A stretch of 64,000 nt of DNA from Telopea speciosissima (taxonomy: Eukaryota; Streptophyta; Magnoliopsida; Proteales; Proteaceae). The stretch spans positions 32,463,501-32,527,500 of the forward strand of contig NC_057916.1 in the NCBI RefSeq assembly GCF_018873765.1, written 5' to 3'. The notes beneath the pieces were generated by a model that searched no databases, was not told the DNA's origin, and was given only the letters and a program-made list of their open reading frames with translations. Shown here piece by piece: positions 34,486 through 46,945 of this stretch. How positions within the stretch are numbered: position 1 is the first letter of the stretch; each line of letters begins with the position of its first letter. The position numbers and the translations under genes are program-made.

Positions 34486-35225
34486 TGCAACAGTTAAGAG
34501 CCGTTCTCGTATGCTCATGTGAACGTGAGTTGGACTTGTGTTTATGCCATCGTGGCTTTGGTGGCAACTTCACCTGGGTTGGGGGTTGTAAGACCTTCAA
34601 AATCCTATGTGGCTTCGATGTTGACAGCCGAATGAAATGAAAGAAGAAAAAGATGATATGATGAGAGCATAGGGATGTGGCTAGGGTTAAGGAATAGAGA
34701 AGAAAGAAGATATCAGAGAATATGATAGTTCCTCATACCTAGGGATTTTGTCAGAGGAGAAGTGGAAGAGAGGCAGGTGGTGGGGCTCTCGATCGCCATT
34801 GATAGCTAAAAAGGAAAGGAGATAGGTTAGGTCAGAGCTTCCATTATCGGAGGAGGAGGAGATGAAGGCCATGAGGTTTGGTCACCATAAAGGAATAAGA
34901 AGATGGTGATGTTGATGCACGCAATCAACCCGGATTTCCCACCTTGGATCTCTCTCATTTCTGCCTCCCTGCCCCTCATGATTGGTAGAAATTTTGTCCT
35001 TCTTGATATTTATGTGCACGTTCCCATTGGCCCATGCTAGCACAAGGTTTACACTCACAGACAGAAAACTCTTTATCTTAGTTATTTTCCCTAGTGACAC
35101 TGGTAACAATAACTATCCACTCAGTTTTTTTATTTATTTATTAAAAGGTGAAGGCTAAGAAAATCCAACAGCAACCTACAACTCCAACTGAGTCCGTATT
35201 AGGTCCCCACATGCAATTTGGATCC

Positions 35226-35393
35226 TCTACTACCGAGCTACCTGACAAGACCATGCTGCCAAGACACGGTGAGGCGCGCAATGACTGCCTTACCCCTGCT
35301 AGAGCGCCTTGCCCGAGTGGGAGTAAGGTGATCATTGTGCGCCTCACCGTGTCTTGGCAGCACGGTCCTGCCAGGCAACTTAGCAGTAGAGGA
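35226..35393. mobile_element. Hairpin MITE shared by four units (copy in unit 3)
   Basis: Orthologous to the elements at 15334, 26055 and 52976, flanked by TTTGGATCC and TCTGGATCC. The sequence just after it (about 35394-35560) contains a partial tandem duplication of the CACATGGGGATGG segment. Confidence 0.7.
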
Positions 35394-36111
35394 TCTGGAT
35401 CCCCCCACATGGGGATGGGTGGGGATAGATCTCCACCCTTCATTGGGGTGTGGGACCGATGGCCCATGGAGGGTTCAGCTTAGTAGTAGAGGATCCAGAT
35501 CCTCCCACATGGGGATGGATGGGGACAGATCTCCACCCTTCATCGGGGTATGGACCCATGGTCCATGGAGGGTTCAAATTTGTCCCCACTGGTCCCCATG
35601 TGGGGAACTGATCTGAACTCCATCTAAAGGGGGGAAGGTTGCCTTTTTATGGCTCAAAGGTGAAGCAGGAGAGTCGATCTATCCACTCCTTAAAAACAAA
35701 GTTTTCTACCTAAAATAATAATAATAATAAGGCCATCTGGTTGCATAGTTCACGTTGTCCCTATGCTCACATACAGAGGGTGCATGATATGACCATCGCA
35801 CCAGGGGTGCGGCGATCATTATGGACGCCCTTGTGTTTGTGTGTATGGGGGAACGTGCGTTGCGCGATCGAGTGGTGTTCTTTATCCCTAATAATAAACT
35901 AGAGGCAACATCTTTTCACGTCCAATTTTGCAAATTTTAAAAGAAAAAAAAAAGCTAAAACCCCAAACCTTTTGTTACATACGGATTTTGGAGCGACAAG
36001 GGATTTACACTGAAAAGGCTCACCAAAGTTACTTATCAAAAAGAAAAAAAGAAAATAAAAGGTTATTTGTTGCTCAACGTCACTTTTATCTGAACCATGC
36101 AAGAGAATAAA

Positions 36112-37637
36112 GGGTTTTTGACAAATGCCCCCTGAAAATGCCCATTTGTCCAAATGCCCCCTACAATTTTCTAATTGTAAACTACCCTCTACTTTCCAAC
36201 AGTATAGCACTTTGGTTCAGTCCTTTAGTCTGCAACGTGAGAGGTTAGTTTTAGGGGATTTAATGATCAAAATGCCCTTATGATAAAAACCAACCAAAAT
36301 TAAAGAGTAAAGTGATCAAATTGCCCTCATCTTCCCCAAATAGTTTAGGATTTGAAATGAAAATTAAAAAAAACCCTAAAATCATTCAAAAAACCATCTT
36401 CCCCAAATCCGTTGCAAACCCTAAACGATTCCCTCATTGAGAAACAAAATTAATTACCAGTTATGTAAATTTTGATTTTCTTATTAGGAGAAAGTTTTCA
36501 TACACGACTGTGTAAGCCGTGTATGTGAGAGGGTGGGAGTTTCAAGACATTAATTAATGCGTGGGGGTTTAAGACTTTTCCAACTCTTTGTGAGAGGGGA
36601 CATGACCGTGCATGCTTACACGGCCGCTTATGAAAACTTCCCCCTTCTTATTAATTTCGTTTTTTTTTTTGTGAAACCATCAATTTTATTCTATTAATTC
36701 CGGGAGCCTCACTTGGATATGGTGGAATCAAACCCCTAACATTCAAGTGCCGCTTCAATAAATTGCAAATGCATTTGTACAAAATCCATGTCTTCCCCCA
36801 GGTCCCATGGAAGACTCAGAGTACATAATGGCACGAATACTCCTACTCAATACCAGCTCTGCAACGGAAAGATGGAAACAAACAACCTCCGTTATCCCGT
36901 TGAATATGAATACTCCTACTCAATACCAGAAATCTGCCAATTTGCCCTCCTCAGCAATGATTTGAACTTGAGTATACAAACCTTAGCCAATAAAAGAAAG
37001 CTGCTTCTATCTCTTGAGAGTTTTTTTGAATTCTGATAATTTTATTCCAATTTCCATCAACTGAAACAGCTAATTCAATTGGGTTTGCTAGAGTCCAGAC
37101 CCGGTACAACTACGGAAGCTTTGAAGAAGAAAGTCATGTGACATGGTTATGCCTGCAAGTCAGGATTATAAGTTAGGTTTTATTTCCGAACTTATTCCCA
37201 AAATCAGAAAGAAAAAGGCAATTTGATGGTGTTTGAGATATTCTTAAGCAGGGCAATAAAGCATGAAGAATTTGAAGAATCATAATCAAATAGTAAGGAC
37301 CATCCCTTCAGAAATTTGAAGAAACAACAAAATTAGGGTTTAACAATGAAATGGATTTGGGGAAGATGGTTTTTTGAATGATTTTAGGGTTTTTTTTTTT
37401 CGATTTTCATTTCAAACCCTAAACTATTTGGGGAAGATGAGGGCAATGTGGTCACTTTACTCTTTAATTTTGGTTGGTTTTTATCATAAGGGCATTTTGG
37501 TCATTAAATCCCCTAAAACAAACCTCTAACGTTTCAAACTAATGGACCAGACCAAAGTGCTACACTGGTTAGAAAAGTTTTAGGGGGCATTTGGACAATT
37601 GGGCATATTTAGGGGGGCATTTGTCAAAAAAAAACCC
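36112..37637. mobile_element. Mutator-like element with very long inverted repeats
   Basis: 1,526 bp flanked by a perfect 9-bp duplication GAGAATAAA (36103-36111 and 37638-37646). Removing it restores GAGAATAAAAACAAG as seen in other units. The ends GGGTTTTTGACAAATGCCCC and their inverse extend inward for about 300 bp. The interior has no transposase; the segment at 36780-37000 has an ATG-led frame with no recognised family. A smaller MITE is nested at 36487-36644. Confidence 0.87.
36487..36644. mobile_element. Mutator-type MITE nested in a MULE
   Basis: 158 bp flanked by a perfect 9-bp duplication TTCTTATTA (36478-36486 and 36645-36653). Ends contain AAGTTTTCAT and ATGAAAACTT as inverted repeats, with GTGTAAGC / GCTTACAC further in. 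Confidence 0.85.
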
Positions 37638-37646
37638 GAGAATAAA

Positions 37647-38920
37647 AACAAGAAATGAAATAAAAAATCCAAAAAAAATAAAAATCTGATAAAAAAAAAT
37701 AAAAAATCAGCTCGAAGATAACGAGGGATAGTGATCGAAATCCCGTCTAGACTGTGTCGGAAAACCTGAGGCACCACCACCCCCCATCACCCCGACCACC
37801 ATAGTCACGACGTTGTTGTGGATTTCTGAAATAACCCATCCATTGATGACTATCGAAAAGCAGAGAAAATGACGCAGAAGATGGAGAAGAAAAAAGCGAA
37901 GACACCACAAAACAAGCTAAAGATTGTGAAACAGTAGCGTAAGGTGAAGAATACAACATATGAATCCAAAGGTCAACTGATAGCTGGAGAAATGGGCGTT
38001 GGAGGCCTCAATCTAACGTTTTTTGGGAATTTGAGTTTTGCTCTGTTTCCTCTGAATCTAAGAGCAACTTCTCTTATTTTTGCCCAATTCTCACACTCAG
38101 AGAGAGAGAGAGAGAGAGAGAGAGTGCGTGCGCTAAAGCTGGGTGGTGCTATGGCTATGGTAGATACGGTAAGATCCAGAAGAGAAGTAACAACAAATAA
38201 AAAAAGGATAATTCTACATTGTTCAATCTAGTACAAGTGAAGGGTTGGTGTTCTTATTGTCATAATTTATACTAGTATTTAGATTCTAGAATCAATATAG
38301 TTTATCAAACTAAGATGTTGTCTTTGGTTTATACTTTTACACCCTATACATTTTACTGGGTAACAATGGCGATGAAGAACTAATGAGAAGCTCCTCTGTT
38401 AATTTTGAGGGAATGTTGGTGAGTTCAGTGAGAGAGATGACACAAGAGCCGGTGAGTTTACAGAGGTCACGAGTCAATATAAGTGGAAGAGTGCGGCTAA
38501 GGTGACGTTGGGGTAATTTTGGAAGTTGAAATTTATTTTCGCTTAGGTGGCATGACCAATAACTAACTTTGGGGATTAAGTAAATCTTTTCAAATTAAAA
38601 ATAATGATTAATGTAAAATAAATTTAAAACCTCCTTATCTTGTAATTAATTTTCTTATCTTTTTTTTGGTAACATAATTAGTTTTTTTTATCTAATGGAT
38701 CTAATAAATTTCCCTTTTTTTTTTTAATACGTTTCTATTGATTTCTATTCCAACAATTAAGTTCTACTTCCCTTTGAATTCGATGCTATAGCTTTGTTTT
38801 TATTTTTTAAAGGGATAATAACCGCTTTGATTTCCACTACTACAATTAAGCTGCACTCTCATCGAATCTCACAGTTTTAAAACAGTTAAATTAGGTTGGG
38901 GCAATTTTAAAAGTTTTCAT
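37647..38920 (+). other. Spacer 3-4 after the MULE
   Basis: Tandem-unit DNA equivalent to 16100-17200 and 30010-31250, with a shortened (GA)n tract at about 38099-38125. No gene is seen. Confidence 0.6.
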
Positions 38921-39118
38921 TAGCCTTTATAGGTGAGTGGTAGCAGAACGTGCGTTCTGCGAAGTTATTTTCACGTCGTTTTAATAATAACCATAAATCT
39001 AGAATAAGATTAATCTCGACCATTTAATGAATATGGATACAAATCAATGGTTACTTGCTATTACGATGATACGGGTTCAATTTTTGTTTTACTGTATGTA
39101 AACCATCCATCAACAATA

Positions 39119-39472
39119 CTATTCCCTGCCCAGATTGGAGTTTTGGGTGGAATTGTAAGAGGTTCCAGAAGTGCTCTGAAGTTCTTGTTGTTGAGAGAGG
39201 GGATGGAATGAGGGATTGAAAACGATGTTGTTATCATCGAAGGAGGCAACACATGTGGTGGAAGGCATATGCTTGTAAAGGTCAAAATCCTTGGAGACAG
39301 CGGGTGAGAGTCCCCTTTCTGAAAAATCAATAGCATGTACCGAACTCCGTTCGACGGCATTGGAATAGGTCGCAAGCTGCCCACCATATCTTCGGCCATC
39401 TACGGTGACGACTAAACTAATGAGAATGGAAACGGTAAGCCAAAGCACAAAGAAGAAGACGATGGGTCCCAT
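39119..39472 (-). pseudogene. Gene fragment with signal-peptide-like N-terminus, family unknown
   Basis: 117-codon minus-strand frame from an ATG. The first 26 residues (MGPIVFFFVLWLTVSILISL and on to VDG) form a strongly hydrophobic signal peptide or anchor; the rest is polar, includes YGGQLATYSNAVERSS and HAIDFSERG, and ends without a recognised domain. A second frame continues over 39061-39399. I do not recognise the family. It lies in an insertion absent from the sister units, so it is probably a captured fragment and not an array gene. Confidence 0.35.
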
Positions 39473-40203
39473 GTCTACTTATGATGGGTGTGTGTTTCTA
39501 ATAATGATCATAGCAAGGATTGGGACGTTCCAACTTCCAAGTCTATTCTGAAGCTTCAGCCTTTGAGTAATATCCATTTTGTTCCTTAACAATGAGAGTG
39601 GCATTATCATAATCGTATCCGAGTATATTAGGACGGATTCGGATACTATCCTCTCGGTTTTCAGACGGATTCGGATAATTTTTGGATAGTGATTTTTTGA
39701 ATACAGGTTCTCCTAAATGGATATGAATACAGATCAAATACAATTTTCCGATTATCCGTTAACATATTTACCGTTTTTATGATGAGGGTTAGGGTTGAGA
39801 CTTGAGAGCTCAACAATTACCCTTTCTTCTTCTCTTCTTAGTCTTTTATTCTCTTACGTTTTTTACTTTTGATTTTTTAATAGATATGTAATTCCATGTA
39901 TCACATTGCATAAAACAATATATATAAACCAATAGCAAATCCAGAAAAAGAATCATATTATCTTAACTTATAAATTTATAAAAATAAGATAACAAAATCC
40001 AATAAGGTAACTTAAAAGGATAGACAAACACAGAGTTATATTTCAGATATTTTATTATCATTGGACTGCTAAACGAATCGGATAATAATCGGTCGGATAG
40101 GGGGATTATCATATTCGTATTCGATTAGTTTCGGATGGATTCGGATTCTCCTAAACGGATACGAACACGGATTGAATACGGATTTACGAATATCCATTTA
40201 CAT

Positions 40204-40446
40204 CCCTACTTGAGATGCATTTTAATCTCAAAGCTTGGGTCTTTGTATCTAATCAAATGAATTATTGGCATGAGACTTTCATCCATGTTAAAACCAGTAA
40301 AAGTCAGAACCTTAGCCAATTTCTTGAAGAAGAATTGTGAGATCATATCTTAATCTCCTGTAGCTACGTCTTCCAAAAATGAAACTATGATCTTCTTGGC
40401 CATCTCAGCCAATTGTAACATCAACGATGTCTTTTGAAAACTCATG
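40204..40446 (-). pseudogene. Second gene fragment in the same insertion, family unknown
   Basis: From an ATG at about 40446 the minus strand reads MSFQKTSLMLQLAEMAKKII then VSFLEDVATGD, a stop, and in the same frame DMISQFFFKKLAKVLTFTGF followed by NMDESLMPIIHLIRYKDPSF. It resembles eroded coding sequence more than random DNA. No family is recognised. Confidence 0.35.
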
Positions 40447-40854
40447 ATCCGAGTTGTAGTTGCTCAAGGGTTTCTTACAAATACATGAAGTTACAAATCT
40501 GGTTTGATTTTGTGGTTTCAAGGGTTGGCAGAGATCGTCACAGGGTTTTGCAGAGGTTAATGGGAGAGAAGGCATACCGGTAACAAGAAGTCTCGGTTAA
40601 TTGAGTTAAAAAAGTTCAACGATTGAGATTTTAATTGCTTAAATGGACGGTTAAAATCAAACAACGTCCGCTTTTCTTAGCCACGCACAGCGACACTTTA
40701 GACTTTATTTTATTCTAAGATGGCATGAGTTCCAACTTTGGGGATTAAGTAAAGCATTTTAAAATAGAAAGTAGTAGCTAGATTTAAAATAAATTTGAAA
40801 TCTACTTATATTATAATTTCGGTTAATTTTCCCTAATAAAGTAGGAGTGGTTAT

Positions 40855-41145
40855 CGTTCGGACATTGAATTGAATCTTCCCAAATCCCAATCACTTCGCT
40901 CAAACACGCATTGATCAGGCAATCTTCAACAAGTGTCCCCAAGATCCATTAAAATGGGAGAAATTATATCCAACCTCGTTACGCTCATCACCCTATAAAT
41001 TGGCCAAACCATAACCTTCCCTTCCATGATCTCACTTCTCAAATTCAGTAATACTCAAGCATTCCATCAACGCAGTTTGCTTAATTTGAAAGAAGTACCA
41101 TTTTCCATTCCCTCCCTGGACAACAATAATCTAAGATCGATCATC
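40855..41145 (+). promoter_or_regulatory. Promoter and 5' UTR of Kunitz gene 4
   Basis: Conserved block with TATAAAT at 40994-41000. An in-frame ATG exists at 41026, only 26 bases after the TATA box, so it should fall at or before the transcription start and is not expected to be used. Confidence 0.8.
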
Positions 41146-41916
41146 ATGTGGAACAGAGCTCTCGTCCTTTTGGGATTGCCGATTTTGGCCTTCGTTCAGG
41201 TCATAGATGGCTTCTCTCATCATCATCACCACCACCACCACCACCGGTTCGACCATCAATCCGCAGTGCATGATACCGACGGCAATAAGCTCCAAGCAGG
41301 GATGTCGTACTACATTGTCTCCGCAATCAGGGGAGGCGGCGGCGGAGGTGTCTCGCCAGGAAGGAGAGAGAGCTCCACCAGTCAAAGTCACACGGCCCAC
41401 ACCCCAACAGTGAAACAGAGCTCCTACGACAGGAACATGGGTACCCCAGTGATGTTCTCTCCAGCATCCTCAGAACACCCAGAATTGGAATTGCCGTCTG
41501 TAGAAGAAGAGGAAACGATGATAATTCGAGAATCAATGGACATGAACATTTGCTTCTCTGGAATGGACAATAGAGCGTGGCAGGTGGAAGAAAGGAGGGA
41601 GCAATCCTCAGGGTGGTGGTGGTCGTCGTCAAAGAATTCGAGTTTGAGGTATGTGACAGTTAAGGGGAAGCCAGGGCACCCAGGGGAGTCGACAGTGAGG
41701 AACTGGTTCAGAATCGAGAGGATAAGCGAGGGTAGCCCTGTATATAGGATCGTCTACTGTCCAAACGTGTGCGAGTCTTGCCATGTGGTGTGCGGGAGGG
41801 TTGGGATCACCAAGGAGAACGGCGAACGATGGCTATCGGTTTCAGAGCACAGAGAGTTCCCTTTTGTCTTCGTCAGAGCTAGGCAGTCCCACGACAACAA
41901 CAGCAAGGATGAATAG
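41146..41916 (+). CDS. Kunitz (STI-family) beta-trefoil protein, array gene 4
   Basis: 256 aa from the conserved MWNR start; a frame open to 41026 would add 40 residues but is judged non-coding because of the TATA position. Nine His follow the signal peptide and then RFDHQ. Signature VHDTDGNKLQAGMSYYI, with K for E. The acidic stretch is ELELPSVEEEE. The C-terminal cluster YCPNVCESCHVVCGRVGI is complete and the protein ends RQSHDNNSKDE like gene 2. The first disulfide is missing as in all copies. Intact, with complete promoter. It is closest to gene 5 in the acidic stretch (EEEETMII) and in the shared R after the His tract. Confidence 0.92.
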   Translation: MWNRALVLLGLPILAFVQVIDGFSHHHHHHHHHRFDHQSAVHDTDGNKLQAGMSYYIVSAIRGGGGGGVSPGRRESSTSQSHTAHTPTVKQSSYDRNMGTPVMFSPASSEHPELELPSVEEEETMIIRESMDMNICFSGMDNRAWQVEERREQSSGWWWSSSKNSSLRYVTVKGKPGHPGESTVRNWFRIERISEGSPVYRIVYCPNVCESCHVVCGRVGITKENGERWLSVSEHREFPFVFVRARQSHDNNSKDE

Positions 41917-42619
41917 AGAACGAAAGAAAGAAAGAAAGCAGAGTTGAAAGGAATAAGAGAAGAAAGAGTCTAGCTATGACGCTGGCTTAGAGGGAATAAT
42001 AGCACAAGGAATGAGTAAAGCGAAAACCAAAACTCCTGATGACCTCTTCCCCTTCCTCTGCTAATAAAAGTTCTTCTAATTCTCCAACCACACAATCTTT
42101 GCAGAAGAAAAGTTTTACAATAAAGGTTCTATCTGAAGCAACATTAGTTAATCAGTTGCCTTTGATTATTCTATCCAATATCAATCAATTTTGATATCAC
42201 TCTCTTCTTCAATTCCAATTTCGTACTTTTTCAATATCATTTTGAACCCTTTATATTTTCCGGTGGTAAACTTTAGGGTAAGTGATCATTGCTTGGTGGC
42301 GTGGCCCCTGCACTAATACGAGGGCAATGAGGGGGCATCAATATGGATGAGATTATTTTATTTCATTGAGGTGGGTTGGTAATTCACATCCTCTTGTGTC
42401 TAAGCACAAGAGCAACGCGACCTGACAATATTCTTTTTTCTTATTTATAATTAGAAAAATAACTTTACGGAGAGGGTTCTCTCACCAAGCAGAATCAGAG
42501 ACCACACCAATGACGTGGAATAAAATGATATCGTATGTAGGAATAGCAAGGTCATTTCTTATGAGAAGGAAAAAAATAGATAGAGGTGCTAGCGTACCTT
42601 GCCCCGATGACTTAGAGAG
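41917..42619 (+). other. 3' flank of Kunitz gene 4
   Basis: Tandem-unit DNA like that after genes 1-3, including a segment close to GATCATTGCTTGGTGGCGTG. It runs to the LINE insertion. No gene is seen. Confidence 0.65.
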
Positions 42620-42807
42620 CCTTTTCCCTTCCTTTGTTTTGCTAAAGGTTAGCAAAGTGTGTATTAACTATCAAATGTCAATGTTACAAGTTCTGAAAGA
42701 TCCTCCATAGGGGCAATAAAATCATCAAACAACTCTCAACTCTCATATCCCCTTTTAGCATGATGCCAAATAAGGGCAAATAACAACAACAAATAAATTT
42801 CCAACTA

Positions 42808-45800
42808 TCATTGGAACCGAAACCTACTCCTTTCAAGTAGATCCCACTCTATATTGTTGTGAACAAAGCTTGGTGCTTCTCCCCAGCTCTGGGATTCCTG
42901 TGTTGAAGCGCTCCTCTTCGCCATAAGATCAGCAACTGTATTTGCTTCTCTGTAATTGTGAGTAATTCTCCATATAATACTATTAAGGTAGCCGGCAACC
43001 TCTAGCCAAAATTGACGAAACCTCCATGGAATCTTACTACTCCTAATGGACTTCACCACCGCTTTAGCATCGCACTCTATCCATAGCAGCTGAATGCCTT
43101 TACCTCTGGCCAACTGAACACCAAAAAAGAAAGCAGGCAGCTCAGCAAAGAAGTTTGTATTTATTCCCAGGTACTGCACCAAGCTTCCCTCTGGCCTTCC
43201 TAGGCTGTTGCGAATTATCCCTGCTGCACTAGCATGACCCGGATTTCCAATGGAACAACCATCCATATTTAACTTCCTCCAATGCACATCTGGTTTTCTC
43301 CATAAGATTTCTCTAATTTGGGTGGCCTTCGCATTTGGAAAAGAAGCTCCAATTTCGCGAGCAATAACCAGGTCCTGTAGAGATTTAATGGTACACCTCA
43401 TTAGAGCAGACGCATCCTTCAGGTCTGACTTTAAAGTGCGCAAGATGTCGGTTGTTCTCTTCCCATTCCCTTCAAAATGACGCCTGTTTCTGTCACTCCA
43501 TATGTGAAATGGAACTACAACAAAACCCGCTAACCAAACTGAAGCTAAGGCACTGGTTTGGGCTTTTTCCTTCCACCATACTATCAACTCTTGCATTGAA
43601 TCCTTTGCCGGCCAAGCTTTTTGAAACATTGCTAGAAAACCCTGCCACAACCTAACAGAGAAAGAGCAATCAATGAAGATGTATTTCTGGGTTTCATTTG
43701 CTTTCAAGCATAGGTTGCACCGTGACACCATAGGGACGCCTCTCTGTGTAACCATATCATCCGTTGGCAGCTTAGAATGCAATAGACGCCATCCAAAGAC
43801 CGAGTGTCGAGGCTGCAAATAAGAGGCCCAGACCACCGAATGCCAACCCGTTCTACAACCTTCCCTTTTTAGCCTCTCCCATGTTGACTTCACCATAAAA
43901 TTCCCCTGTTGGGATAGGGTCCATACTCTGCAGTCCTCAGTCTTGATGGTTGGTAGAGCTATGGACCTAGCCTGGTTGACAACTTGCTGTAGCACCGCCG
44001 ATTCCACTACAGGGAAACCCCATTCAACATTTTTAATAAAACAGCTAGCGGGGTGTGTAACGTCCTTAGCCAGGTCCCATACCCCTGAAGATCTTGGTGA
44101 GCTGAAACAACAGTCCCCTGTAGCCATCGATCATGCCAAAAGTCAATGTTTGCTCCATCACCCACTATCCAAGCTTCGTGGTCTGAAACAAAGCCCCACA
44201 TCTTCCTAATTCCGTTCCAAATTAAGGATGGGGAATTAAGCTGAATTTTAATCAATCCCTTTGTTGTGAACCTCGCCCAAAGAAAGTTGGTAATTAGTGT
44301 GTTTTCCGACTTAATTCCCCAACAGAGCTTACAGAGGAGCGCCTTGTTCACATCCCTTAACTTCCTAATGCCCAAACCCCCTTCATCACGAGGCTTGCAT
44401 ACCATCTCTCATCTCACAGTAATTCCCTTGGACGATTCCGGGTCCCTACTCCAAATAAAATTACGTACCCACCTCTCCATCATAGTTAATAAAGACATAG
44501 GCCACCAATAAATAGAGAAAGTATGAATTGGCATGCTTGAGATGACAGACCTTACCAATTGAATTCTCCCTGCCATTGAAATTAACTTTCCTTTCCATCC
44601 TGCAAGCCTTAACTTGAACCTGTCCATCATTGACAACAGAGCTTCCTTCCTAACCCTTCCTTTAAAGTTATCAATCCCCAAGTATTTGGTGGGGAATTTG
44701 TTGTCCGAGAATCCAATGATGTCCTTGATCCTGGCCTTCCTAGCAGCGCTTACATTACATAAGAACAGTTTACTCTTCTGCAAATTAATACTTTGGCCCG
44801 AGTAACTTTGATAATCCCCCCAGGAATGCTTTCAGCCATAGCACAGGGCGAACACCTGCTTTAATAAATAGGAAAACATTGTCAGCGAACAATAAATGGG
44901 TGGGGCCCTGGACCCCCCTTGGCCCTGTAAGTGGGGCAATCTTTCCATTCGCTCTTAGGTGTGCCAAACCCCTGCATAAAACTTCCTCAACGACAATAAA
45001 CAACAGAGGGGCCAAAGGGTCCCCTTGTCGAAGCTCCCTCTCAACTCCAAAAAAACCCACTGGACCTCCATTAATTAAAATTGAGAGCTTTGCTGAAGCT
45101 AAGAGCTGATGAATTAGATTAACCTAAGTGTCACTAAACCCGAACTTCCTCATAGCATCAAACATGAAGTCCCATTCCATAGTGTCATATGCTTTCTGAA
45201 TATCCTGCTTCAAACCCATTCCTCCTCCAAAAGATTTCCCATGCAGGGAGTTTGTAAGCTCAGAGGCCGCACAAATAATAGAAAAAATGTTCTTCCCCTT
45301 TTGAAATGCACCTTGCTCTTCAGAAATCAGTTTAGGCAGGAGCCCCGACAATCGGATGGCCAGGATATTTGGTAGCAATTTATACAAGAAATTCCCTACA
45401 CAAATCGGCTAAAACTTGTCCAAGGTGATAGCCTCCTCCACTTTAGGCACTAGGGTGATGAAATTGTTATTAACACCCTTAGTAATGATGCCCTCACAAA
45501 AAAAGTTTATAACTGCCCTGCACACATCCTTCTCAATGATCTTCCAACACCTTCTATAAAATGTGCCTGGAAAACCATCGGGTCCAGGGGCACTGTTTGG
45601 ATCTAGATCAAACATTGCTGCTTTAATCTCTTCTTTAATTGGGACTGCAGTAAGGAACCCATTGTCTTCCGCTGTAAGCACTTGAGGAATGCACGAAAGT
45701 AACTCCGGGCGGGCCATAGAGGGGGTACTTTTATGGAATGCCTTATAGTAATCAGACACATAACTGCTAATCTGGTTAATATCACTGAGGTGAGAACCAT

Positions 45801-46945
45801 CTGCCTTCTTCAACACCCTAATAAGACACTTTGATCACCTTATCCTTGCAGCAAGGTGGAAAAATTTAGTGTTGCGATCCCCACAGGTGAGGTACTTGAT
45901 TCTCAACTTCTCTGCCCACAATTTCTCCTGCAAGGAAATAGCCCTCACATAATCCTGCCTAGCATGCTATTCACACTGCACCAAGAACTCCGAGCTTCCC
46001 ACAATTTCAATGGTCTCATGTGCATCCTCCAAAGCATTTCTAGCACGCTCAACTTCCACATTCATGTTTGGGAACTCTGATCTGGACCACTCCCTCAATG
46101 TAACCTTTAACCTTTTTAGCTTCTGAGTAACCACATAGAAAGGAGTCCCTGCAACATGGTCAGCCCAAGAGTGCTCTACAACAACCATAAAATCATCATG
46201 ATCCAACCAAAACCGTTGCAGCCTGAAAGGACAATTCTTCGATTTTGGCACTACATCCGCTGCCACCAGAATTGGCGAATGATCTGAGACTGATCTCGAA
46301 AGCACACGCTGGTAAGCATCACCATAAGCATCGAGCCATGCCGAATTACACAGACTTCTATTGAGCACTGCAGCAGTGTTCCCTCTCCTTCTATTATTAC
46401 TCCAAGTGAACTTCTTCCCTTTAGTCGGCAGTTGGAATAGCGAGGTGGCATCTAGAAACACCGTAAACTCCTGAGCAGATCCATTATTGATAGCACCAGG
46501 TCCCTGCCTCTATGACGCCAATAGTGTGGCATTGAAATCCCCTAAAACCAGCCAAGGCAGCGCTGATATTGATTGGCTTAATAGGTCTACCCATAACTCT
46601 CTCCTTCAAGCACGGAAACCACTAGCATGGATCGAGGTTAGGAAAAACCTCTCCCCCCTTCCATCACGCAACACAGTAAGTTGTTGATCCGATGAGCTAA
46701 CAATCACTGGCTTAGAAACACTGTTCCTCCAGATGATCCACAAATTTGGGTGCTTTCCCTCTCTTTCATTATGAATGCACTCAACACAGAAACCCAAGTG
46801 CTTAAAAAATAATATTGGAAATTTCTCTGGACATTGGCTCACCCACACAAATCACGTTAGGTGCATGAATCTTCACCAGAATTCTTAAGGCAGCCTCAGT
46901 GTTGCTGTTAAGAATTTCACGCAAATTCTAGTACACAACCTTCAT
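42808..46945 (-). pseudogene. LINE ORF2 (endonuclease, reverse transcriptase, RNase H)
   Basis: Starts at an ATG overlapping the ORF1 stop (TAATG), with a stop soon after in MKVVY*NLR where the family has a Trp. The exo-endo-phosphatase domain spans about 46850-45970 (SDHSPILV motif). Reverse transcriptase spans about 45816-44409 with SAPGPDGFPGTFYRRCW, QDIQKAYDTMEWDF and LRQGDPLAPLLFIVVEEVL; the catalytic FADD is FADN here, which should abolish activity. The zinc-binding RT domain (CNLC...FIDCSF) and RNase H (LNMDGCSIGNPG, FFAELPAFFFG, IECDAKAVVKS, HNYREANTVADLMAKRS) lie in a clean 439-codon frame at 44127-42808. That last frame is well preserved compared with the rest. Confidence 0.9.

Larger units (their letters stand above)
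32421..36102 (+). other. 3' flank and spacer of Kunitz gene 3
   Basis: Tandem-unit DNA with the same landmarks as spacer 1-2, plus the MITEs listed separately. No gene is seen; the recurring frames near 34687-34872 and 35148-35616 run over MITEs and tandem-unit DNA and are not conserved as proteins. Confidence 0.6.
38921..40702 (-). mobile_element. Insertion carrying gene fragments, Helitron-like candidate
   Basis: The tandem-unit sequence AAGTTTTC...TTTATTTTATTCT is interrupted here by about 1.8 kb not present in the other units. On the minus strand it would end with a perfect 18-base palindrome (GCAGAACG-CA-CGTTCTGC read in that sense), then GGCTAA followed by T, which resembles a Helitron 3' end, although the distance from hairpin to CTAA is longer than usual. 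The opposite end could start TCTAAAGTG but the preceding base is not the A expected for Helitrons. The inside holds two gene-like fragments and a segment at about 39590-40210 rich in inverted GGATTCGGAT-type repeats, itself probably a hAT-type MITE. Class assignment is tentative. Confidence 0.4.

Noticed and set aside
41026-41145. 40-residue N-terminal extension of Kunitz gene 4
   Set aside because: The ATG is only 26 bases after the TATA box and the extension is not conserved as protein; MWNR begins a proper signal peptide in all copies.
42808-44127. 439-codon minus-strand frame as a host RNase H-like gene
   Set aside because: It is continuous with the LINE reverse transcriptase upstream and lies inside the LINE borders defined by an 11-bp duplication.
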